Shown here piece after piece: positions 16,801-28,400 of a stretch of 64,000 nt of DNA. The position numbers and the translations under genes were made by a program. The stretch covers positions 1 through 64,000 of the forward strand of contig JAQGDQ010000385.1 in NCBI GenBank assembly GCA_030141605.1, written 5' to 3'. This stretch comes from Tubiluchus corallicola. Its lineage: Eukaryota; Priapulida; Priapulimorpha; Priapulimorphida; Tubiluchidae. Every line of letters begins with the position of its first letter. Position 1 is the stretch's first letter. Below the pieces are notes generated by a model. That model was given only the letters and a program-made list of their open reading frames with translations. It was not told the origin of the DNA and did not search any database.

Positions 16801-19800
16801 ATTTTAGCATGCATAATCATGCTTAATACTGTTACATAATGTTTAATATTGACATTCAGCTTTGCGGGATTACTTGTTGCTAGCAGTGGCCCAGTATTGT
16901 TGAGCCCTTAGTTTTAGACTGTATTTCGTAGACTGCTGAGCCATTTTTGTATTCGTAAAGTCCTCATGGCTGCATATTATTACCAATTGGTTTAGATCTC
17001 AGTCGTTTAAAATAATGGAATTTTGATCTAGTATCCTGTACAATGCATAGTCCTGTTCTTCCAATATAACTGTCCGATATAGCTAATAGCTGCACAACTA
17101 TGTAATTACACATGTTTCACTATTATATTTGTGTAGCAATATTTAAAATTTTTGAAACAGTTTGTTTTTTATTAGTACAAAGCAACTGATTTTGTTGTAC
17201 CCGGACCAGGTAAATTAGAAATCACTTTCACACCAGAATCAGGGAAGGATATTGTGAAGTATACCATTCATGACTTTGACGGAGCTGGTGTAGCACTTGG
17301 CATGTTTAATACTGATAAGGTAGTCAAAATTTGGCTATTGACATTACAATTTTAATTTTTTATCATTCTTTTTTAAATTTTGTTCTTCATATTTACATGT
17401 TGCCTAGTGTTAAAATGATTATACAGGGTGTCCATAAAGTCTGGGTACATAGTAAAAACAAATACTTTTTAAAAAACAATTTTATTCAATTTTGATGTTG
17501 ATAAATAATATTTTCAACATGATTTCCATCATTTTCAATGCATAATTTGATGCGTTTTACAAAATTCATGTGAACTCGATGGAGTACTGCCTGTTTCTTT
17601 AAACTTCTTGACCAATTTCCCGACGGCAGTAAAACAAATAGGTTGACGATTAGGGTGTCGAAGGTTAAATTCTTCCGCAATTTTACGATAAGACCATCCT
17701 TCTCGTCCACTTAAGAGTACCAAATTGATTCTTTCTTCCTTAGACAAAGCCATTTTCTTTCTGAGGAGAAAAAATAAAAACAAATAAATAAATAGTAAAA
17801 TCCCCCATGTACCCAGACTTTATGGAGTGGTCCCATTTTAATCTTGGAAATTATTTTATAGTCATTTAGTCATGATGCTACTTGGTCTCAATAGTATTAT
17901 TTGCCATTAAAATCACAAAGAGGTCATTTATTGTATAGTGTGTTTATTGTAAGTACTGAGTAAACATGCATCTGATGTGCCCAGATAGGTTATCTTAGTC
18001 TACTTTGTTTCAAACTTACCTAATCTGAAGATTCCGTGCAGATGAGGAGCATGTATGGTAAAAACGAAAAGATAAATTGTAAACTACCGTGAAATGTAAT
18101 GAGCAGTAGACAGAGGTGTGTAAACCCAATATTAAAACATTTGTAAAATGTTAGACTGAAACATAACTTGAATTTTATGATATCATAAGTGTTACTGGTT
18201 AGTAAGTTACAGCATGTATGAATAATATGGTTGTTACCACTGTATTTTCAGTTATAATACTACAAAGTGTTACTGGTTAGTAAGTTACAGCATGTATGAA
18301 TAATATGGTTGTTACCACTTGTATTTTCAGTTATAATTCTACAAATTATATTTTTTCCATTTTAGTCCATCACAGAATTTGCCCACAGTTCATTCCAGTA
18401 TGCTCTGCAGAAAGGTTGGCCTCTCTACATGAGCACAAAGAACACGATACTAAAGCAGTACGATGGCAGATTTCGAGACATCTTCCAAGAGATATATGAA
18501 AGGTACCCCAATGTTGTCTTTAATATAGAAAAGTTCTTTGATATATAGGTTTCACTTTGAAATTTTAATTTTCTGTAAAATCTGTAATTGTAAAATTTTG
18601 GCTTTGCTGGCCTAATCTCAATTTTGCAAATAGCATTGTAATACCCATTTTGTTACCTAATGAATTAACATAGTAACATAGTCACCTCAAAACTTCGATT
18701 GCAAAGTCTTACTTAAAATGTCACTTCTCCAAGTCTTCACAGATGCAGTCTTTTGTGATGGTTTGTTTTAATTTAAATATTTCTTGACAACAGCATGGCT
18801 TCAGTTGTTTGACAGTGCACTTTGCTGTCGTTAAGCCTTGCTGTTTCATGTGTTCACAAGTTGTGTAATGGCATTGGCAGGTGGTGGTGGTGGTGGTGGT
18901 GGTGGTAATGGTGGTGGTGGTGGTGGTGATGATATTGATGATGACCATAATGATAATATCTGCAGAAGAACTTTTAGATTACTAACTAACAGAAACTGTA
19001 ATACTTCTATTTTTTGTTATATGATTTCAATAAACTAAACAGGTATCATAACAATTAATACGACTCTCTAGGTCAGAGGTTCCCAACCTTTTGTTGACGG
19101 TGACCCCTTTCCAGAACCCTGCATCATGTCGCGACCCCACGAAGAACATAATCACATGTTATACTATTAAACATCTTTATCGTTTGCATTTATTAATTTT
19201 AAGTTACTAATCAACAAATTATTGAACAATGGGTAATTGTTTCATTAATTAATTAATGTAATGCGTCTGTTTTGCAATGCGTGGCTCAACGCCATTCAGC
19301 GCAACAATCATGTCCGATTCTATTTCAAGCCGACAAGGGCATTAGTGCGAGAAACCTCATTTCACTTTCCAGAACAAAATTATGTAATGAGAGACTGAGG
19401 AAACAAGACCAATTTATTTAATTTTTATGGAAACGGGATTTTTTAAAAGTAGTTTTTGGCTAAAAATTAGCCCGCGTCCCCACGAAAAGTGCTTTGCGAC
19501 TTCAACTGGGACCGCAACCCCAAGGTTGGGAACCCATGCTCTAAGTAATACCCATTGCTTAGAGAAATGTGCTGACACTATTAGAGTTATCTGATATGTC
19601 GTGGCTGTAAAACTCATTTTGCACGATAATTTCTTTTTAGAGATTACAAAGCCAAGTTTGAAGCTGCAGGTATATGGTATGAGCACAGGCTTATAGATGA
19701 CATGGTTGCACAAGCACTAAAATCAGAAGGTGGATTTGTTTGGGCTTGTAAAAACTATGATGGTGACGTACAATCTGATAATGTTGCTCAAGGTGCGAAC

Positions 19801-22306
19801 TGACTATCTTGTATTGATAGTAGTTTCCTTCTTGTAATCATTTCTTATTTTTGCTTGAGAATTTCTGTAACTTGAAGAGATTGTGGATCAGTAGAATATT
19901 TTTGACATTCTAGATGTCTCAATTTTAATTTGATGAAATAAGCAAGATTAAAATTATGAAAACAAAGTCATTTGTGGTCTACTAACATTTTGATGCACTT
20001 GCACAACACTTTTCTTCCACTTGCTAGTATTAATCGCATGGGCATAATGATGTTAGCTTTGCTGGACAAGTGACCATCTTAAACACTTAGAATGAACTTG
20101 TTTAATGATATTTAATTTATTTGTAAATAAGTATGGTATGAAATTTGTAAAAAGGAATATTTTGAGCCATATTACTAATTATAATACATAATTATAATGG
20201 AAGCAACATGCATGACACTGTCGGTATGGATAACAATTACATTTGTATGCAGCCATGTGACTTCTTGTGTTGTGCTTAATGCCAGTAAACAGCTTTCTTT
20301 TTAAACCCATTATCTATTAACGTAAGACATTACTCAACAAGATTTAACGAATTTTGTATTAAGTATTGCAGGACTGACGCGGCAAGGCACTTCATCACTA
20401 ACACTGGCCCTAGACTTTGGAATAACATAAACGAATACATAAAAAATTCTTTATCTATAAATAACTTCAAAAGAAATTTTAAAAATGAAATCTTTTCTAA
20501 TTATACAGAATAAATCAATTTGATTAATTACACTGCTGTCCCTGTCGTAATCCATTGTGTTGCTGGCTATGTCAATTTTTACATTTCTATAGTTCATGTT
20601 ACTTCATACAGATACCATCACACCTTTCTTCTTCTTTCTATTCTCTATTAACCTTTCCTTCTACTCCTTTACTGCTCTTTTCTATTACACTTAGTCCACA
20701 TTCATTTGGGGTACTCTAAACAAGTAAATACACGGGTCATTTGCGGCTTGGCATCTTGTACACATAATAATAAATATATTATTAAATACTTTTATGTACA
20801 ATGCTGTAATGATCATTGTGGATATATTTAATAAATAAATAAAAATAAAAATAAATAAATAAATAAATAACAAACTCACAAATAACAAATTGTGAGATAT
20901 CCATATGCAACAACTTGTATGATGTACTGCAGAGCAAAAAGAGGAGAGTGAATGTATTACTGAGTTTTGAAGAACTGACTCTAAGATTAGAACAGGCAAA
21001 ACCAACATACCAGTTTCAAGATATTTATTACGAGAAAGTTATGCCTATTACACACTGATTAGTTTAGTTTACCATTTTTAATTGTGCACAGGGTATGGGT
21101 CTCTTGGCATGATGACTAGTGTACTTGTATGTCCTGATGGGAAGACTGTTGAAGCTGAAGCTGCTCACGGAACTGTTACCAGACACTACCGTGTTCATCA
21201 ACAAGGAAAGGAAACATCAACTAATCCTATTGGTACGTACTTAGTTAATTATCTCTCTCATTCTCAGTTTTTTCTTTTCACTTGTGTCACGTCGTATTTT
21301 GTATTACATTATTATCTTCATCATTTACAGCTTCCATATTTGCTTGGACGAGAGGGCTGGCACACCGAGGAAAGCTTGATAACAACCAAGAGCTAATTGA
21401 TTTTGCTCAAGCTCTAGAAGCTGTCTGCATAGAAACAATAGAGAGTGGGTTCATGACGAAGGACTTAGCTCTTTGTATTAAAGGTTCATTGAATAAGTGA
21501 GTGGTATTTACTTTTAATAAGTTTCTGACAGAAATGGTGGCAAAAGCTAGAAATAAATGTGCCAAAGCACTCTGTGTCCTCTGTGCCCTGGTAGATCATT
21601 TTAACGCGTTTATTTTAAGATAATGGTATGTTCACTTAAAGTACTAGCATTTTCCTTATAAGCAAGCTATCTGGTACCTAAGTAAAGACTTCTTTTTGTG
21701 ATGCATCTAGTATTTTTAGTTCTCAAGCTCCATAACGAAATTGAAGTGTTTTTATAAGTTACTAAACAAGTACTAGCCCACTGATTAGTGTGTCTTATTC
21801 TGGGTGTGGGTGAGCACAGCAATAGATTAGCTTAACAAGCAGTTTCTGGAGTAGAATATATCTGCATTTATAAGGACCCACATTCAATGGCACATTTTCT
21901 AAACATATGTGGGAGAGGAGGTCCCAGTTTGCAAAATCACAAATCAGTCTGGTTGATATAGTTGTTTCAATGTTTAATGTCTATGTCTGGAATCAGTTTT
22001 CTTATAAACCAGTCAGTACTGCACGTAGATTGATCTAGCGAGATAATCGTGGAGAGGGTACGAACTTCTGTCTCGGTCGTCTGAGTGTAGTATGTCACAC
22101 CTCCCCAGGTGTGAATGTAATTTGATTTTGCAGTGCATCATTCAGAACTTGCTAGTTTAATTACTGCAACCAACTAATGGGTATGTTTGTAATTGGCACT
22201 TGTCTTTCTATTTACAAACAGAGTGCAAAGAGAGGATTACGTGAACACGTTTGATTTCATGGACAAGCTAGCCGAAAATCTACAAGCTAAACTGAAACAC
22301 AAATGA
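13835..22306 (+). CDS. IDH1: NADP-dependent isocitrate dehydrogenase, cytosolic type
   Basis: Eleven exons: 13835-13850, 14183-14222, 14659-14765, 15954-16040, 16277-16437, 17176-17319, 18366-18502, 19641-19792, 21092-21232, 21331-21496 and 22222-22306. They give 411 residues (human IDH1 has 414). The enzyme makes 2-oxoglutarate, CO2 and NADPH from isocitrate as a homodimer. Seen: [25 protein letters not shown]-like [37 protein letters not shown] with Arg131 equivalent to human Arg132, [44 protein letters not shown] and [12 protein letters not shown]. There is no N-terminal mitochondrial presequence, and the C-terminus is LKHK rather than the peroxisomal AKL/SKL of many IDH1 proteins, so cytosol is inferred. 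Introns 3, 6, 7 and 8 hold different transposable elements. Confidence 0.96.
14392..14455 (-). repeat. tRNA-like SINE fragment
   Basis: The minus strand reads GTAACTGAGTTGACTAAGGC, ATCAGCCTTGTAAG and AAGTCCTAGGTTC. The order and spacing match the D arm, anticodon arm (TGT) and T arm of a tRNA-Thr-like sequence, but pairing is degraded. It lies in IDH intron 2. Confidence 0.55.
14849..15165. mobile_element. pogo/Tigger-like MITE with TA duplication
   Basis: The ends are CAGGTAGTAGTCATCTTATG and, on the other strand, CAGGTTGTCATCAACTTACG. They are imperfect inverted repeats flanked by TA on both sides (14847-14848, 15166-15167). Length is 317 bases with no transposase. It sits in IDH intron 3. 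Confidence 0.75.
17424..17834 (-). mobile_element. Mariner-like element, internally deleted
   Basis: Terminal inverted repeats read GGGTGTCCATAAAGTCTGGG on the left and, reverse-complemented, GGGACCACTCCATAAAGTCT on the right. On the minus strand the N-terminal helix-turn-helix part of a transposase starts at about 17753 ([20 protein letters not shown], then [18 protein letters not shown]). After about 60 residues it passes straight to what looks like the transposase C-terminus ([20 protein letters not shown]). The catalytic middle is absent, so the copy can move only in trans, if at all. It lies in IDH intron 6. Confidence 0.85.
18187..18344 (+). repeat. 78-bp tandem duplication before IDH exon 7
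   Basis: GTGTTACTGGTTAGTAAGTT and all that follows recurs 78 bases later with very few changes. Each unit includes a TATTTTCAG acceptor-like site. Exon 7 starts 22 bases after the second copy. Confidence 0.95.
18880..18930 (+). repeat. (GGT)n microsatellite
   Basis: Nearly pure GGT with one AAT interruption, in IDH intron 7. Confidence 0.97.
19074..19538. mobile_element. hAT-type MITE with 8-bp target-site duplication
   Basis: The left end is CAGAGGTTCCCAACCTTTTG; the right end reverse-complemented is CATGGGTTCCCAACCTTGGG. It is flanked by CTCTAGGT (19066-19073) and CTCTAAGT (19539-19546), an 8-bp duplication with one difference, as expected for hAT. Length is 465 bases with no transposase. 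It sits in IDH intron 7 and ends about 100 bases before exon 8. Confidence 0.88.
20363..20870 (+). mobile_element. LINE 3' end with (AAATA)n tail
   Basis: A plus-strand frame gives the C-terminus of an RT ([20 protein letters not shown], then [15 protein letters not shown] and a stop near 20513). A 3' UTR and an AAATA/AAAT-rich tail follow at 20832-20870. It is 5'-truncated and lies in IDH intron 8, in the sense orientation. Confidence 0.8.
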
Positions 22307-25300
22307 CTATCATATAGCAAATTGTAGGCAAGAATAGTAATAATTGTATGCCTTTTTTATCAAAATGTTGGTTCTTAGACATTTTCACGTTTTCACCAAT
22401 ATTTTTAAATGTGTCGTCTTTTTAGGCATTTTCAAGTTTTTACCAATAGTGCACTAAGTACATAGTTTTTACCAATAGTGCACTAAGTACTCAGTGTCCT
22501 GTGTACTTATATAAAAGTGCAAAAAATTAGGCTTGCTACAGTGGTTTCTCTGCAATGCCAAACAATGCGAGCTTAATGATGAATTGTTAATTGACAGCAG
22601 TGTAAGATATTTTGAAGCTCAAATAGAACGTGCCTCAAGGTTTTCATTTGCAGTGCCTTATAATTTTTTTAATCTTTGTTTTAATATTTTTTTAGAAAAA
22701 TTGTTGTAAAAATGTATAGTCAACATGATGGCAGCACAGTTGGATTTTAGTCAAATTGTCATATATTTCAACAAAACAAGCAAAACAGAATTAAGGCAGT
22801 AAGGATGATTTGTAAGCCTATACTATAGTGTTCAATTTTCTAGTGATCAATTTTAAATTTTTAGAAATAAATACAGTTATTGTCTCCACTTACTTAGTCC
22901 CTTTTAACATATTTGCATCTAACAGTAGATATACATGTACTCTGAGGCATGCATTTAAATGCATGAAAACATTTAAAAGGATGAACGATTTTAGCTCTAG
23001 TGTCATTTCATTAATTTTCTATGACTCTTGAAAATTCCTCTTCTCCCTGTTTGATTTTAATTGGTTTTTAAAATTTTTTACGTGTTCAAGTGTTATTTTA
23101 TTTAGCACGAAAACTTTTAGTAAATTGCTAGTATAAGTAATTTCATAGGCCTACAACCGAATATTGTAATTAAAGTGACTGCCCCCTCTAAATTTAACAC
23201 ATTACAGTACCTTTTTCATATGCTGGTAAAGCTCAGAGCATTCCAACTTCCATCTTTCATTATCAATGATCAACATTCACAATTTATTATGTACTTTGGT
23301 TATGCTATCACTGTGTGATTAAAATTTGCCAATGCAATCTAATGGAATCTGTACATTAGTTTCAAATTTTGGTGCCTTGATACACGTGTATCTTAGTAGA
23401 AATCCATTAATATGCAGAGTCACCTGGAAAGCAATATCAGAATCATTTTCATGATAAGAATGGTAATAAAAGATTTTATATGTTACAAACACTTGTGTAT
23501 ATATGCATTTAAATAATATACAAAATGCAATAAAATATTTATAAAGAAACACATACAATGATTTTTATCACATTAGGTCGACTATATAATACCATATTTC
23601 TTATTCCAAGAGCTTGCTAACTTACAGATATTAACAAGTCGACCTTACCATTCCTCATTTGTGGAATGTAGAACTGTATTATAAAGCACATACAATTTGT
23701 TCAAACACTATACTGAACAGAAAACAAGAAACTGTTGATAAATGTGTGTTATAATTAGTTAACCTAATTACAGTAAACATGTAGCATGAAAGGAAATCAT
23801 GCTACTTGTAATCGAACTTTCACTGCGGTTTTCATTTACAAGAGGCAACACTCAATCATTCCACTGGCAATGTCAATATTTATTGATAAACAGCCCTCTA
23901 AACAAAATTCCATTTACGCCACATTTTCTTGCAAGTGTGTTAGCAGTATGTATCTATGACATGAAAGCAACGATGCAATTTGTCTGTTAAGATATTTTCA
24001 ATTCAAATGACTTGCCAATTGGTGGAACGCAGCAGGACAGATGTGCTTCTGGAAATTTACACCAAATCGTTTGAAACAAGTGATGCCCTTATTACTTGCT
24101 GATTAAGAACAGAATGACATTAATGCTACAGAAACATCTTATGGTGCACACACCATGGGAAGCAATGTAGAACAAATACAAGTAACATGAACAATTTATA
24201 CCAAATTATTTGAAAGAAGTGATGCCCTGATTGTTTGCTGATTAAGAACGGAATGACATTAACACTACAGGAACATCTTATGGTGCACATACCATAGGAA
24301 GCAATATATAACAAATACAAGTAACATGAACAAGCATTACTTAACTTAACACTAAATACAAAAATAGCTTCATTTAATACAAAAAAGAAGCAGCAAAAGC
24401 AATCAATGTTTATACAACATTTCTATGATGGTATGAATAAATGCACATGAGTAAACATTACCAAAAAAATGTTATAAAATTAATTTTTAATCTTATTTAC
24501 AAAAGTCCTGTGTAAAAATATCAAGATGAAAACTAGTGAGAACGTATCTACCTGTACATGATTTACAAAATGAGAAGATAAATTACAGTAATATGTCTCA
24601 CCTGTAAAGAGTAGCTAAGGCAAGGATATGTGAATATTTTTAGGAGCACATCAGAACTCACTTGCAAAGAAATAGAAATATCTGTTAAATAGAGTTGACT
24701 CTATTTACCACCAACGTTAATTCTAAAGAAATCGATTACTGTAACTGTATCTCAAAGATTCAGCTGTACATCAACTAAAGATATTTGTCTACGAAGCTGG
24801 AGATAATTTTAACGTTTAATGTTTATCTTTGTCTAACTTTACTTTAACTGGCAAGCTATAACAAACAGTTTGTATTTGACCTATTCGAGATGTATGATTC
24901 TAAAATGCTATGCTACACGAGTCTTCTGTTTTATTAACACATTCAGTTCATAAGTGCTAGTTAAAACTGCCTACTTGATCTTCACAAAATTTTGAAAATC
25001 TTTATTCAATTTGTTACCAGTCTTTATAGTCGACTGCCCCATTACTGGCTAAGAACTAATACAAAAAGGAAACACTCGGCCAGATCAAAAGGTCAAATAC
25101 CATAGGTATCTTAAGTCAATCCAGAAACTTATGTAAATTTAAAAATTTGAATGTTTTTAAATATACTGGTGTGAAGTCTCGCCATATCTGAAACCCAAGA
25201 AAGCTATTTTAATAAATAGATTTTTCAGTTCAATGTGTAATGCACTGTAACCCTTATCCATAGAGGGGTTTTATAGTACGTGCCTGATGTCATTTATCCA

Positions 25301-25425
25301 CTATACCTTCTGAAAAGGAGAATACTGCTCAATATTTAATGTTTTAAAAGTAAGGCTTTGGCACAATTTCTACAGAAACCATAATTACAAATAAATTCAA
25401 GCGAATTAAAACTTAAGATGGTAAT
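22307..25425. other. Convergent 3' spacer between IDH and PKMYT1
   Basis: Holds both 3' UTRs. AATAAA at 22866-22871 (plus) is a candidate for IDH; TTTATT at 25001-25006 and TTTAAT at 25335-25340 (AATAAA and ATTAAA on the minus strand) are candidates for PKMYT1. It also holds a 29-bp repeat at 22435-22490 (AGTTTTTACCAATAGTGCAC twice) and the 139-bp duplication listed separately. No gene is seen. Confidence 0.5.
24056..24333. repeat. 139-bp tandem duplication
   Basis: TTTACACCAAATCGTTTGAA at 24056 corresponds to TTTATACCAAATTATTTGAA at 24195, and similarity continues through ATCTTATGGTGCACA to AAGTAACATGAACAA. The copies differ by scattered substitutions. Confidence 0.93.
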
Positions 25426-28400
25426 TCAGACATCCTCATCAGACAATTCTGCTGCTTCAAATACACGCATCAGGTTTTTTGGACCAATGTTCAATCTGTC
25501 TGGTACAACATCTTCTGGAAGACTGTCTGTGGCACTTTCATACGAACTCTCTAGGGCAGTACGGCACAAGTTCAACCGGGGATAATTAGGAGATAATCTA
25601 AAATGAATAATAAATTAATCCTGTGTACAAAGCAGGTACTGATAGTTTGAAATAGCAACACATAAATGACAATTTGCAAGTCAGCATTTCGCTAAAACTG
25701 TTACAGGTTTGTCACTCTACAATTTACTGTAACGCTACAGCCCAACAACTTACAGCATCTTTTTAATTACATATTACTCAAACAGTTTTCTCAAATTTGG
25801 AAGATGACGATCATAATGATGAGCTTATAACTTAGATAAAAACAAATGCTGAGCCTTCAAAGTTGCTTAAGGAGATTATGGTACCTTACACAGATAAAAT
25901 TATTCTACTTACCTACTCCTTGAGGAATGCTTAGCAGAGTAAGACTTTGGAGGCGTAGAAAACATTGAAAGATCTCTATGCAAAAATTGTGGAGCGGAAT
26001 TTAAACAGCTTCTGAAAAGACAAGATAAACGAATAACTGATGAGTAAAAACAACCAGTCACATCCTTATATACTAAACAACCAAGTTTGTAAATTGAATG
26101 AGTAAACTTTATCACTCTAAAAATGGAAGTACATGAACGTGAATATTTACTTACGATACATCATCAAAAGTTGCAATATAGCTTTCACTAGATGATGATC
26201 CTGAGTAAAGCATGCCAAGTGAATTACGTGATGCATTTAAATGATCGTGGAATACATCGTCTACAAAAAAAAATAAACTTAACTTTTGTTTACTAACTTA
26301 CAATTTACTTAACAATTTCAAATAATTACACATTATTCATATAACAATTTTAAATAATTACATATTATTATTACATAGGAGAACAGCTGAATGTTCATTA
26401 TGTGTACTTGGCTAAAGAAATAAAGTAGTGGTAAGCCTCATTATTAAACAGTCAGATCTAAAGTAACATAGAGTTTCGGTCAAAGCAAAGCCTCGATTTG
26501 ATTTTGATTTCGAAATTCTAACTTTAACAAAAACTTTGTTACATTCCTACCAGAAATGCTTATGATGCAATTGCACAAACATACCATCAGAATAACTGGT
26601 ATCCCACCCGGAAGTGAGGCGGCTATGCTGTTCTTGACGATGAGGAGTATGTGCTCCAGGTTTAATACCGAACAATCGTTGAATGGCTGCAACTAACAGA
26701 TTCCATAATCCAGTTATAAACAGGAGAAATGTTCTTGCCAAGTTTTTAAATTTCAACAGCTAAAACAAAAAAAGAATAAATGTATTATTAACTTTCAATT
26801 TGCTCACTCAAAAAATAATAGCGTGATGAACTCGCTAGCAGCTGCAGCTACAGTCTGGTCACACGACCTTTGCTTTCTAAAGATTTAAACAGTCTATCCT
26901 TTTTGCATAGAATGAATCAGAACAACTCAAATACAACCATGGTCAAGCTGAGATAATGAACTAAAAAGAAGTGGCAGGCTACAGGCCTACCTTATAAGGA
27001 ATTTAAATATGCAATTGCAATCAAAGGCAGTTTAAAGAATGGGCGAACACTCGCTGGCTTAAGCAGATATTTATCAGCAAAAAGGGCCATCATTTATGTT
27101 AAATAAGACAAAACATTTGCTACTAGTAAGCTTGAGTCATTGCTCTTGGTGTATTGCCGTAGAGCAATTAATTTTGGGAGAATCAAATCTTAGATCATTA
27201 GTATTTTGCCAACATTTGGTCCTGCTACAAGATATTAATAAATAAGTGCATAAACCGACTTAGTGAAAAGTTGAATGGAGTTTTTCATGTCATTTAGCAA
27301 AGCTTAACTGTCCCAGTACAGCAAGCAATCGGCAATTACATCACTACTATAACATAACACATACCTAATAGGCATGGCATGATTATAGTTAATTTAGATG
27401 AACATAATTATAGCCAAACACATTTTCATATGGTTATATTTTTATATAAAAATAATGTGAAAATAAAAACGAAAATAAAATTAGCATTAAACTGAGGTAT
27501 TTTACAGTAATTCCCAATTAATTTTATAATTGAAATGTAAAGTATGCAAATCATTATTTTTACCCATTTATAGGGCAGCACAAACATTATGCAGTTGAAC
27601 GGCATAATAAGCAGCAAACACTTAAAACAATCAAAATTTCTCATTGTTATTAAATGCCACACAAAACTATGCTGTTTGCCCTAGCAATTAAACAAATAAG
27701 ACCAAAGCCAAATGCATAAAAACATTCACCTCAGCTTTTATAATTTGGCTAGTTTCAGTTTCAACACTTAGAATGTTGAAATTAGAGGTGGAAGTGGTTA
27801 AACCATTTAACTGATTGGGTATTTATTTCCGATTACTGATTATTTTTTCAGCTGCCGATGTAAATTATTCCAATACCATCCTCAATTTATTTTTTTGAAA
27901 ATCCACGAAGATTGCAAGACGTAGGTAGCTGTCATGCAGTAATAACAAGTAATATTGTTTACCATTGTGTAGTAAATAAGTGCAATGGCATTGCTGTTTA
28001 GATGTGAAGGTTTCACTTAAGGATCAACAGGCGATTTTCACGCACATCCGCTTTCTTACAAAATAACAGAAAACGACACGATAGATCAGTTTTGAAAATA
28101 AGAAATTGCATTTATCCTACTTATAAAAAATTAATGTACAAAAAGGCTGAATTATCACCACTCTTAGCCTTATGTTATTAAAAGTGGTGTACTTCAGTAT
28201 TTTCTTCATTATAAGTTGTACTGTTTTGAGCTAAAAAATAAATTACTAGTAATAAGAATGCCATATATTTTGTTTTCAAGTATCTTACCACATATTTGCA
28301 CTAACAAAACAGAGTTCTCATCACAGCATAGTAATGAATGTTGACCCGACCGGTGTAAATGTCCTACTTTTATTCATTAAAGCTCTTGTAAAAATAATAG

